From Thermoplasmatota archaeon (GTDB taxonomy: Archaea > Thermoplasmatota > Penumbrarchaeia > Penumbrarchaeales > Penumbrarchaeaceae): a DNA stretch of 25,173 nt. The DNA lies in contig JAFGJI010000056.1 of assembly GCA_016929175.1 (NCBI GenBank), positions 1 through 25,173 of the forward strand, read 5' to 3'. Below, one piece after another: positions 14,251 through 22,680 of the stretch. Every line of letters begins with the position of its first letter. The first letter of the stretch is position 1. The position numbers and the translations under genes are program-made. Under the pieces are notes generated by a model that did no database searches, had not been told where the DNA came from, and was given only the letters and a program-made list of their open reading frames with translations.

Positions 14251-17200
14251 CTATTCCCAGGACATAATCTCGTCGTCCTCGTCCAGTACCATTACGTCCG
14301 TGCTTTCCCCGGATCTTTTTCCTACCGTCATCGCCACTGCGGCTATCAGGCCCAAAAGGCACAGTACTGCGACCACGATCAGCATGACGATCAGAAGGTG
14401 GGGTATATCCTCATCCGGTCCGCTGTCGTTCTGGGGCGAGGGGAAGCTGGAATCGTTTTGGGGATCGCTGCCGGCCCTGAACTCGTCAAGGTTGCTGTAT
14501 CCGTCCCCATCCCTGTCCAGCATGGAATCGTCCGTGGATGGGTCCAGACCATTCAGATATTCCCAATTGTCGTCCATCCCGTCCCCGTCCAGGTCCTCCC
14601 CTTCCGAGGGGATCATATCATCATCGTCATCCGGGATGTCATCGTCCCCTGGTCCGATCGGTTCGTCGTCATCCGGGATGTCGTCATCCCCGCTTTCCCC
14701 GGGTATGTATTCCATGATCGAGGCCTCGTACCTTGGAGAAGTTCCTGAATTCCCGGATGGGTCCGATGCCCGTACCCTGTAGTACACGGTGCCGTAAGCT
14801 TCAAGTGGGATCCGGAACGTGGCAGAGTGGCCCCCCGGAACCCGGGTCAGTTCGCTAAGTGTTTTATCGGAACTTCCGCCCAGCCACCATTCCAGCTCCG
14901 CATGTACAACCCCGATATTGTCGACTATCTCCACTGTCATAGTCAGGTTGTCACCAGCATTTACTGTGCCAGGCGCTTGAAGTGGTCCGAAGGTTGGCGG
15001 ATCGTTATCCAGCACTTGAACGGTACGGTTGTTCGAGATATTGGTGTTCCCAAAGATGTCCCTCGCCTGGAAGTGGTAGTTGATCCCCTGAAGGGAATCG
15101 ACAGGTGGATCGACAACGGCAGTCCAGTTCACCCCGTCGTCCTGGAGCTCCATTTCCAATGACCCGGCTCGAATGGAACAGTATAGGGCCACGGAACCCA
15201 CCATGGTGTTGTCGGATACAGAGACCCTGAATTCGAAGGGATCCCCGGTGGTGGTATTTCCGGAAGACCAATCCCTGATGAAAACCGGTTCGTCATTGTC
15301 CGTAATATTCGTGGTGTTCTCCCCGGAATGGGCCCAGTTGCCGGAGGTGTCCACTGCATGGAAGATATGATGCAGGAACGTTAGGTCAGTAGAAGAAAGT
15401 TGGATGGAAAGGGTCCAGAGTCCCTCTTCTTTTGCCATCGGTATGGTCTCAGGGTCGGGGTAGTTCCTTCTCCAGTACTCGACAAAGACACCCTCCAGGC
15501 CTATGTTGTCCTCTACCGACACTGCGAACCTGTAGCTGTCCGAAGTGGTACCGGACCGGTCCGAGAGGTCCTGTAGGAAGATGGGAGCGTCATTGTCCTG
15601 CACCTCCAGGCTCCCTTCAAGGGAATCGTTTAGATTGCCAGCTCCATCATATACCGCGGCAGAGTAATTCAGTGTACCGATCCTGTCAACGGGAACATCC
15701 CAGGTGAGCATCCATCCACCGGAATAATGGAGCATCGACCTGGTGTCGACCTCGTCGGAGCCGTCCCATGATAGGAACAGCATAACGGAGGAGACATTGA
15801 TATTGTCCTCAGCGTATACGAGGAAATCCACGGTTCCGCCTGTCGTCGCGGTGGAATTCGTCAGATCGTCGATGAACCATGGAGCATCGTTGTCGATGAC
15901 ATCAACGTTGTACCATGGTGTTTCGTTCCAGTTGCCCGAGTTGTCCCTTGCTCTTATACGGTAGATCAGGTCATCGGTGGAGTTGAAGGCAACGATGACG
16001 GGGAAGGTCCAGTTGGCATCTTCCGGAAACATCTCGTTGGTTGTGGACCCGTTGATGCCCTGGCCTTCCGTTCGCAGGTCAAGGAGTACCTGCTGGATCC
16101 CCGCCTCGTCGTATGCCTGGCATTTGAAGATATATTCATCCCCCGTGGTGGCATACCCGGATGATAATATGGCAAGGGTTGGCGGCTTTACATCGATCGA
16201 TATGTTGCCGGTGAAAGGCCGGAAGTTGTATCCGGTTGCCGTGATGTTGACGTTATCGAAGTTCCGGGTGGAGAAATTGAAGTAAGCCTTTCCGTTGCTA
16301 TTTGTGAGGTTGTAAGCGTAATAACCTGACTGCTGGAGGCATACGAGTGCATTGATGACCGGAGATCCGCTCGAGTTCCTCACCGTGATGTTGAAGTCCG
16401 GGTACGACCTGCCGATGTTGTCCGGAAGCGTTATGTTGAACGTATCGGGTTCGCCGGTCCTGACGTGCATCTCGGGCTCCCCCATCAGGTTGAGGGCCAT
16501 CTGAAGCCAGCGGTAGGAGTTGTTGGAGGCCGACCATCCCACATATGCGTTCTTCGCCAGGGCGAAGTGGGCTCCCATGTTCGTATTCCCGTTGGAGAAC
16601 AGCTCCGCCGCCATTCTGTACATATATACCTCGGAGGTACCGCTTCCCGGGTTGTAAGGTGCATACCAGCCGTACCTGCTGTTCCCGATGAAGGCCACGG
16701 AGCCGCCGTCGGACTCCATGACATGAAGCTCGCCGATGCAGTCGTTCACGCTGAAGCGGTTGGCGATGCATCCAAGGGAGTTCATGACACCGATCCTGTA
16801 TCCGCCGTTGTAATTGGGAATGTCCGAGTTGTAAAGCGAGCTCTGGCTGGCGGTCCCAACGCTCATGACATTGTAATTGGAATGGCCCGAATGGAAGGCA
16901 TATGACAGGCCTCCGTTCACCTGACCCATGAAGTTGGGTCTGTCGAGGTTCCCGAACACGCCCTGGGCGCTGTCATAAAGGGAGGTAGCATTGACGTTCG
17001 GGGGGAGGAGTTTGTTCTTGATAAGGTCCATTCCCAGGGAGGAGTTTGTGTTCGCATCGAGATATTCCCCTGCAAGGGTCATGTTGTTCAGATACCCTGC
17101 GAGCGGGTCGATCTCGTATTTCAGGGTCTTCGCAACGAAGGTGTTCATCTCCGCCGAGGACTGGGCCGGAGCCCTTCCGACTATGACATCGGGTCTGAGG

Positions 17201-18282
17201 TCCACTTTGTCCTCGACCTCGCCGTAGATGCTGTCGTTGTCGGCGTTGAAAGACCCATCGAGGTCGGAGTAATAGAGGTCGGCAGCGCAATCCGTTTCCA
17301 CGTAGCTTCCTGACTTGACATATGTGGACCTGTACGGGATGACGGAGATGTCACCCCCCAGCAGGACATACTCTGTTTCCCATGCGGAAACGGCGTCCTT
17401 TATGAAGTTCCTGACCTTTTCCTGGTTGTCCGATCCGTTATAGTTGGAGGTGATGAAGGACATCTCCACTATCTTTGAGGGCACACCTTTTTGCTGCTTC
17501 CAGTCCCTTATCTTCGAAAGGTGGTCCCCTACCATTACACTGTTGGTGACGATCACATACTGGACATCATCCTTCTGGAGTGGAGAGGACGCGGGTGAAT
17601 TGAGAGGTCTTGCCCCGAACCTGTCTAGGTCCTCCGGGTTCTCGAGCATACCTTCCAGATAGCTTCTGAAGACCGAGGTCGATCTTGTGATGGTCGAGGT
17701 TTTCTCTCCATCCACCGGGAATGAGAACCAAATTCTGCCTTCCACGCTCTCGTATATCGCAAGGCTTCCATCCGGCCTGGGGAGAACCGGCTGGAAGACC
17801 AGGTCCTGGATGAAGTATCCGCGGACACGTCCGGGAGTGATAAGTCTTAGTGGACCATCGAGAGGGATCGAATATTCCTTCGGGGGTGGATCTTCCTGCA
17901 GTCCGATCGGGACCTGCTCGGGCACCCCGAGGATCGGTCCCGGGGCTGCGATCGTATGGAAAGTGGAGGAGACTATCTCTATCTGCACATCGGAGGCGTA
18001 AGGGTCGAGTACGAAAGAGTGGAAAGATACAGGCACGAACGGTTCTCCCGATACAGCGTTTGATCCCATTCCTTCCTTTGCGATCCCCAGAAATCCTTCG
18101 ATATCGAAGAATTCCACACCAGATGGTTCGAACGTGAAATGGAAATCCACGTATTCCTCGAGGAGGCAGGATGTCAGCTCCGTCAACTCTTCAGAGGTTT
18201 GACGTGGATCGGCCGCTGCAAGGATCGAAGAGGGAAACAGCATGAATAGAACGAAGAACGGAACAACCCTCTGATACCTCAA
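14251..18282 (-). CDS. Secreted, membrane-anchored C25 (gingipain-like) cysteine protease with Ig-like repeats
   Basis: This 1343-residue surface protein has a signal peptide at residues 1-23 and an N-terminal pro-region. A C25-type peptidase domain spans about 238-605, with candidate catalytic His467 (AFHSGHSN) and Cys505 (NSLGCIANRF, followed by DCIGE). Next come a carboxypeptidase-regulatory-like domain (about 632-698) and five Ig-like repeats of about 100 residues opening with DNDAP or DNDPP (about 699-1190). A poly-Asp linker and calcium-binding type-3 repeats (DLDGDGMDD, DRDGDGYSN) lead to one membrane helix (about 1295-1318) and an acidic cytoplasmic tail. It probably degrades extracellular protein while anchored by its C-terminus. 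I chose TTG at 18282 because GGAGG lies seven bases upstream and a signal peptide follows at once; an upstream TTG at 18366 lies before the expected transcription start. Confidence 0.88.
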   Translation of the reverse strand: MRYQRVVPFFVLFMLFPSSILAAADPRQTSEELTELTSCLLEEYVDFHFTFEPSGVEFFDIEGFLGIAKEGMGSNAVSGEPFVPVSFHSFVLDPYASDVQIEIVSSTFHTIAAPGPILGVPEQVPIGLQEDPPPKEYSIPLDGPLRLITPGRVRGYFIQDLVFQPVLPRPDGSLAIYESVEGRIWFSFPVDGEKTSTITRSTSVFRSYLEGMLENPEDLDRFGARPLNSPASSPLQKDDVQYVIVTNSVMVGDHLSKIRDWKQQKGVPSKIVEMSFITSNYNGSDNQEKVRNFIKDAVSAWETEYVLLGGDISVIPYRSTYVKSGSYVETDCAADLYYSDLDGSFNADNDSIYGEVEDKVDLRPDVIVGRAPAQSSAEMNTFVAKTLKYEIDPLAGYLNNMTLAGEYLDANTNSSLGMDLIKNKLLPPNVNATSLYDSAQGVFGNLDRPNFMGQVNGGLSYAFHSGHSNYNVMSVGTASQSSLYNSDIPNYNGGYRIGVMNSLGCIANRFSVNDCIGELHVMESDGGSVAFIGNSRYGWYAPYNPGSGTSEVYMYRMAAELFSNGNTNMGAHFALAKNAYVGWSASNNSYRWLQMALNLMGEPEMHVRTGEPDTFNITLPDNIGRSYPDFNITVRNSSGSPVINALVCLQQSGYYAYNLTNSNGKAYFNFSTRNFDNVNITATGYNFRPFTGNISIDVKPPTLAILSSGYATTGDEYIFKCQAYDEAGIQQVLLDLRTEGQGINGSTTNEMFPEDANWTFPVIVAFNSTDDLIYRIRARDNSGNWNETPWYNVDVIDNDAPWFIDDLTNSTATTGGTVDFLVYAEDNINVSSVMLFLSWDGSDEVDTRSMLHYSGGWMLTWDVPVDRIGTLNYSAAVYDGAGNLNDSLEGSLEVQDNDAPIFLQDLSDRSGTTSDSYRFAVSVEDNIGLEGVFVEYWRRNYPDPETIPMAKEEGLWTLSIQLSSTDLTFLHHIFHAVDTSGNWAHSGENTTNITDNDEPVFIRDWSSGNTTTGDPFEFRVSVSDNTMVGSVALYCSIRAGSLEMELQDDGVNWTAVVDPPVDSLQGINYHFQARDIFGNTNISNNRTVQVLDNDPPTFGPLQAPGTVNAGDNLTMTVEIVDNIGVVHAELEWWLGGSSDKTLSELTRVPGGHSATFRIPLEAYGTVYYRVRASDPSGNSGTSPRYEASIMEYIPGESGDDDIPDDDEPIGPGDDDIPDDDDDMIPSEGEDLDGDGMDDNWEYLNGLDPSTDDSMLDRDGDGYSNLDEFRAGSDPQNDSSFPSPQNDSGPDEDIPHLLIVMLIVVAVLCLLGLIAAVAMTVGKRSGESTDVMVLDEDDEIMSWE

Positions 18283-18372
18283 TGCTAGTCCTCCATGGTC
18301 TTGACTGCCTACCCTATGGATCATCCGGTCAATCCTGTATCCATAGATATTATTAGTGGTATCCAACGCCAG

Positions 18373-18390
18373 CTACTTTATATTATTATC
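18373..18390 (-). promoter_or_regulatory. TATA region of the C25 protease gene
   Basis: The minus strand reads GATAATAATATAAAGTAG. Transcription would begin near 18355, downstream of the TTG at 18366, leaving a leader of about 70 bases to the preferred start at 18282. Confidence 0.5.
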
Positions 18391-18392
18391 TG

Positions 18393-18409
18393 CAGGAATT
18401 CCGTTCCTG
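18393..18409 (-). terminator. Short hairpin after the CoA ligase gene
   Basis: CAGGAA (18393-18398) and TTCCTG (18404-18409) form a 6-bp stem with a five-base loop, 17 bases after the stop of the CoA ligase gene. It separates that gene from the C25 promoter. Confidence 0.35.
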
Positions 18410-18426
18410 TAAGATAGCCATTGACA

Positions 18427-19716
18427 TCATATCTTCTTTCTGTTGTCAATTACCCTCTTTGCCTTGCCCTGGGTCCGGGGTATGGTCCCGGGTTCGAGGA
18501 GCTCTATCCTTGCCCTCAGGGTAAGGGAAGCCTGGAGCCTGTCCCCGACCTTCTCGGCTAGCTGTTTGAGGTCCGCCTTGCCCCAGAATTCCGGAGCCAC
18601 CTCCACCTGTACGAAGAGATGGTCCAGCTTTGCGGTCTCGAGAACTATCTGGAACTGCTCACCGAGCTCGGGAATGCTCACGAGTATGTCCTCTATCTGG
18701 GATGGGAAGACGTTCACGCCTCCCACGATGAGCATATCGTCCGAGCGCCCCTTGATCCTCATTATCCTGGGGTGGGACCGTCCGCAGGCACACCTGTCCC
18801 AGTTGATCACGGCCAGATCTTTGGTCCTGTATCTCAGCAGGGGCATTGCTTCCCTTGACAGCATCGTAAAAACGATCTCACCCTTCTCACCCGGTGGAAG
18901 CACCTCTTCCGTATCCGGGTCTATGGTCTCAACGTAGAATTCGTCGGACCAAACATGCAGGCCGTTCTGCTGGGGGCATTCCACCGCGACCCCGGGGCCG
19001 TAAAGCTCCGACATGCCGTAGAGGTCTTGGGCTTTGATCCCCAGGCTCTTTTCGATGTGCTTCCTGGTCTCGTCGGACCAGGGTTCCGCCCCGAACATCC
19101 CGATCCTGAGACTGAGCTCCGAAGGGTCCACCCCCTCTTCCTTCAGTGCCTCGATAAGGTAGAGGGCGTAGGAGGGGGTACAGCATAATACAGTGCTCTT
19201 CATGTCCTTCATCATGCTGATCTGTCTCTTGGTGTTCCCGGTGGCTGTTGGGATCACCAATGTTCTCAGCCTCTCGGCACCCATGTGGAACCCGAGACCT
19301 CCCGTGAAAAGACCATAACCGTATGCGTTCTGAACGATGTCATCCGGAGTGACACCGGCGCAGGAATAACATCTGGCCATAAGGTTCGACCAGGTGTTCA
19401 GATCCTTTTCGGTGTATGAGACCACGGTGGGAATGCCTGTCGTTCCTGAGGAAGCATGGAGCCTGTTGACCGTCCCTATAGGGACAGCAAGTATACCGTA
19501 AGGATAATGGTCCCGAAGATCGTCCTTGACCGTGAACGGTATCCTGCTCACGTCATCCAGTGTCCTGATATCCTCGGGTTTTAGCCCGGCCTCATCGAAC
19601 TTCCTTCTGTAGAAGGCAACATTCTCGTAGGCATGTTTTACCTGTCTCCGGATCCTCTCAAGTTGCAGGGCCCTGATCTCTTCTTTCGTCATGAACTGCT
19701 CTTTTTCCTGGAACAA
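18427..19716 (-). CDS. paaK: Phenylacetate-CoA ligase family enzyme
   Basis: This adenylate-forming enzyme activates an aryl or other carboxylic acid to its CoA thioester with ATP. The 429-residue protein has the PaaK layout: EEIRALQLERIR near the N-terminus, the phosphate-binding HASSGTTGIPTVVSYT (about residues 85-100), YGYGLFTGGLGFH, LYGMSELYGPG, YRTKDLAVI and KGRSDDMLIVGGVNVFP. A C-terminal cap domain ends GTIPRTQGKAKRVIDNR. Archaea use such ligases for amino-acid-derived aryl acids; the exact acid is unknown. A TTG at 19812 would add 32 residues unlike the family. The TTG at 19716 has GGAGG seven bases upstream and matches the family start, so I use it. Confidence 0.88.
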   Translation of the reverse strand: MFQEKEQFMTKEEIRALQLERIRRQVKHAYENVAFYRRKFDEAGLKPEDIRTLDDVSRIPFTVKDDLRDHYPYGILAVPIGTVNRLHASSGTTGIPTVVSYTEKDLNTWSNLMARCYSCAGVTPDDIVQNAYGYGLFTGGLGFHMGAERLRTLVIPTATGNTKRQISMMKDMKSTVLCCTPSYALYLIEALKEEGVDPSELSLRIGMFGAEPWSDETRKHIEKSLGIKAQDLYGMSELYGPGVAVECPQQNGLHVWSDEFYVETIDPDTEEVLPPGEKGEIVFTMLSREAMPLLRYRTKDLAVINWDRCACGRSHPRIMRIKGRSDDMLIVGGVNVFPSQIEDILVSIPELGEQFQIVLETAKLDHLFVQVEVAPEFWGKADLKQLAEKVGDRLQASLTLRARIELLEPGTIPRTQGKAKRVIDNRKKI

Positions 19717-19867
19717 TGGGACTCCTCCCTGGGCGTGTTTTTGTCCTGTCGCTTTGGACCATGGTCCTGTCGGCAAGACCCCGGGTCGAACGAGACAGAC
19801 TGCACACCTCAATGATTATGGATTAGATTAGCTTTTTGCCGTTCACTGGGACAGGTTCAACAGTGGA

Positions 19868-19880
19868 AATATTTTTAATT
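19868..19880 (+). promoter_or_regulatory. TATA-like element before the membrane protein gene
   Basis: AATATTTTTAATT predicts transcription from about 19900, giving a leader of about 85 bases to the ATG at 19984. The 267-base divergent gap (19717-19983) holds no other clear feature. Confidence 0.35.
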
Positions 19881-19983
19881 CACCTCATCCTACGGATGCC
19901 GGGACCGGTGAGCGCTGCCGGGCCGATGTCGATCCTTTTTGGGGGCCTTCCTTGCATGGAAAAGGGATCGGGGGTGTTCACCG

Positions 19984-21144
19984 ATGTCATACGTACTCAG
20001 ATGGGGAAACAGGACCTGGCTGTATGGAGCAATGTTTGGCCTCGGCATAGGCATGGCCGTTCTCCTGATATTCTGGCAGATGCTTGGAAAGGAAGCTTTC
20101 CTCAACTATTACTCTCCCATGCTCGGTTATTACGTCCTGCTGTCCATCTGTCAGAGCCATTATTTCAGGAGGAAGCCGGTTCCCGACATGGGCGGACTGT
20201 TCAGACAGTTCGCGTCGATATTCGGTGCGGTCGTGATATTTTTCGTCAATCAGACCATCATGATAAACATATTCGCGGTCCCGGAGATTACCCACCCGGT
20301 ACTTGACCACGGCGGCATAGTGATGACGGGGCATTTCAGCTTCATTGTTTTCGGTTTCTTCATCTACGGCTTCGATGACTTCATGTTCAAGGGCAAACTG
20401 GTCGGCTGGATGAAGAACGATGTCGTGAAGGCTGTTTTCTGGTATCTCATCATCTGGGTCGTCTGGGTATTTCTTTTCTATTTCGGTGTTGGCAAGGGTC
20501 ATTCCGCACTGGAGTACAGCTCCGAGAACATGGACCAACTGCTTGCTATCAGCCAATGGGTCATCATCATGTCCCTGCTGTATGCACTTGTTTTCAAGGA
20601 TTGGCTCCCTGATCTGCAGATGAAGTTGCGGATGCGCAACGACTATCTCTTCGGAGCATTCCTCTTCGTGGCTGCCGTTGCTATCGGTGCTGCAGTTGCA
20701 TACCTGTGCTATGCTGCCCTTCCTCATATAGCGCCCTGGGAAGAGCCATTGACGAACGGTGAGAGATGGCATCGGGTCCTTTACATGGGAACATATCCTT
20801 TGACCCCGGCGGTCCTGCTCGGATTGTACTCCAATAATTTCACGTCCACAAGCTCTGCCGGTTGGAGGGTCGTAAAGAGGTTAATTGTGCTGATACCCCT
20901 GATAGTACTCCTCTATTTCTTCTTCCACCTGGTGATAGCCCAGCCGGAGCTCATCCCCAACTGGCTATCCACCAACTGGATATCACCCGGGCTTCTGGAT
21001 GAGGGCATGGGGATATTCCATAGCGAGGGAGGCTGGTATCACCAACTGGACCTGTACTTCAACTTCACTGTCTCCATCATCCCACTTACACATCACTGGT
21101 TCTGCGGTAAGTGGGGTTTCATGAAGAAGATCGAGGAGGAATAG
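19984..21144 (+). CDS. Polytopic membrane protein, function unknown
   Basis: I do not recognise this 386-residue protein. It has roughly eight to ten hydrophobic membrane segments spread over its whole length and no signal peptide cleavage site. Notable features are several His and Trp residues near segment ends: DHGGIVMTGHFSF (about residues 108-120), LPHIAPWEEP (about 241-250), and a C-terminal PLTHHWFCGKWGF. A charged cytoplasmic stretch FKDWLPDLQMKLRMRND also stands out. The His residues could bind metal or heme, but nothing proves it. The ATG at 19984 has GGGGGTG seven bases upstream; a TTG 45 bases earlier is less likely. It stands alone between a CoA ligase and the citrate lyase operon. 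Confidence 0.75.
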   Translation: MSYVLRWGNRTWLYGAMFGLGIGMAVLLIFWQMLGKEAFLNYYSPMLGYYVLLSICQSHYFRRKPVPDMGGLFRQFASIFGAVVIFFVNQTIMINIFAVPEITHPVLDHGGIVMTGHFSFIVFGFFIYGFDDFMFKGKLVGWMKNDVVKAVFWYLIIWVVWVFLFYFGVGKGHSALEYSSENMDQLLAISQWVIIMSLLYALVFKDWLPDLQMKLRMRNDYLFGAFLFVAAVAIGAAVAYLCYAALPHIAPWEEPLTNGERWHRVLYMGTYPLTPAVLLGLYSNNFTSTSSAGWRVVKRLIVLIPLIVLLYFFFHLVIAQPELIPNWLSTNWISPGLLDEGMGIFHSEGGWYHQLDLYFNFTVSIIPLTHHWFCGKWGFMKKIEEE

Positions 21145-21355
21145 GACTTCTCTTGAGGTTGCCCTCAATGTTTTCTGTACCGGATGAACCTCCCGCGAAC
21201 AGCTCGACCGATGTCTTCAGGTACCTTCCCGATACTTGATGGACATCATATAGGTTCATACATTTTACAAATGATTGATAATGATGAGGTTTTTAAGGAA
21301 TATGGAGCATTTATAGAAAAAATATCGCTCGCAATTTCGTAAATGAACCTATGTG

Positions 21356-21363
21356 TTTATATG
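21356..21363 (+). promoter_or_regulatory. TATA box of the aclBA operon (first choice)
   Basis: TTTATATG predicts transcription from about 21384 and a leader of about 12 bases containing GGTGG at 21385-21389. A second candidate, TTTATAGA at 21310-21317, would start near 21338. The rest of the 252-base gap (21145-21396) shows nothing else. Confidence 0.5.
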
Positions 21364-21396
21364 ATGAAATGTCCATGGACCAGTGGTGGTCTGAAC

Positions 21397-22680
21397 ATGG
21401 CCCGAAGGGGAATTCGAGAGTACGACGCAAAAAGGATATTCTACAGGATGATGCCGCAGTATACGGGGGAGAAGATCAAGTTCGATATAATGCCGATCCT
21501 GGTCGACCCCGGGACCAATATCGACAAGCTTCCGGAGGAGAACCCGTGGCTTGAGAACATGAGGCTTGTGGTCAAACCTGACCAGCTCTTTGGAAAGAGG
21601 GGAAAATCCGGTCTGGTCCTTCTTGATGCTTCCTTCGAGGAAGCGGCAAACTTCATAAAGCAGAAGATGGGAAAGAGCGCCAAGATCGGGCAGGTGAAAG
21701 GGAAGTTGACACATTTCCTAGTGGAGCCGTTCATCCCTCACGACAGTGAATACTACATTGCAGTCAAGATGGAGACCGACGGCGACCACATCTATTTCTC
21801 AACCCAGGGCGGTGTGGACATCGAATCGGTCTGGGAAACCGTGAAGGAGATCAAGGTCGGACCTCTCGAGGAACAGGAGTTCGACCCCGAGCCGCTCCTT
21901 ATGGACCTGAAAGCGGATGAAAGAAAATTACTGTTACCTTTCATCAAGGGAACTTACCGTTTCTTCGTCAACCACGATTTTGTCTATTTCGAGATCAATC
22001 CGTTCACCATCGTGGATAAAAAGATCAAGGTCCTTGATATGGTGGCGAAAGTGGACGATACTGCAGTATTCCAGAATGTGGGAGTTTGGGATTTCGGTGA
22101 GTTCCCCGAACCCTTTGGAAAGGACCCGACACCTGAAGAAGCTTACATAAAGTCCCTGGACGAGAAAACAGGTGCCTCCCTGAAACTTACCATATTGAAC
22201 CCCGAGGGCATGATATGGACCATGGTGGCAGGCGGGGGCGCTTCGGTTGTTTATGCGGACACTATCGTTGACATGGGTTTCAGCAAGGAGCTCTCCAACT
22301 ATGGGGAGTATTCCGGGGACCCGTCAACGGAATTGACCTACCTCTATGCCAAGACCATCCTTTCATTGATGACAAGGGCAAAACACAGATCGGGGAAGGA
22401 CAAGATCCTCATCATAGGGGGCGGCATCGCAAACTTCACTGATGTCGCAAATACCTTTACAGGTATCATCCAGGCATTGAGGGAGTATTCCGACAAGATG
22501 AAGGAGGTGGGGGTCAGGATATTCGTCAGGAGAGGGGGTCCGAACTACAAGGCTGGCCTGGAGAAGATGAAGGAGGTCGGGTCCGAGATAAGCATACCCA
22601 TAAAGGTCTACGGTCCGGAGCTCCACATGACATCGATAATTCCAATGGCTATCAGAGATGAAGGAAAGGGGGTGAACTGA
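21397..22680 (+). CDS. aclB: ATP-citrate lyase, small (ATP-grasp) subunit
   Basis: With AclA this subunit makes ATP-citrate lyase, which cleaves citrate with CoA and ATP into acetyl-CoA, oxaloacetate, ADP and phosphate. The 427-residue protein follows the eukaryote/green-sulfur-bacterium pattern from the first residues: MARRGIREYDAKR, then ENPWLENMRLVVKPDQLFGKRGKSGLV (ATP-grasp part), TTQGGVDIE-like and EINPFTIVD blocks. The C-terminal part has DEKTGASLKLTILNPEG, TMVAGGGASVVYADT, GGGIANFTDVA and RRGGPNYKAGL (CoA- and citrate-binding half). An in-frame ATG at 21343 would add 18 residues without family similarity that overlap the TATA box, so I use 21397, which has GGTGG seven bases upstream. 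The stop shares one base with the aclA start. Confidence 0.95.
   Translation: MARRGIREYDAKRIFYRMMPQYTGEKIKFDIMPILVDPGTNIDKLPEENPWLENMRLVVKPDQLFGKRGKSGLVLLDASFEEAANFIKQKMGKSAKIGQVKGKLTHFLVEPFIPHDSEYYIAVKMETDGDHIYFSTQGGVDIESVWETVKEIKVGPLEEQEFDPEPLLMDLKADERKLLLPFIKGTYRFFVNHDFVYFEINPFTIVDKKIKVLDMVAKVDDTAVFQNVGVWDFGEFPEPFGKDPTPEEAYIKSLDEKTGASLKLTILNPEGMIWTMVAGGGASVVYADTIVDMGFSKELSNYGEYSGDPSTELTYLYAKTILSLMTRAKHRSGKDKILIIGGGIANFTDVANTFTGIIQALREYSDKMKEVGVRIFVRRGGPNYKAGLEKMKEVGSEISIPIKVYGPELHMTSIIPMAIRDEGKGVN

Noticed and set aside
14613..14712. Repeated GGGATGTC/ATCATC units that look like a short repeat array
   Set aside because: They encode the Asp-rich linker (GDDDIPDDD repeated) of the C25 protease; no spacers or cas genes are present, so it is not CRISPR.
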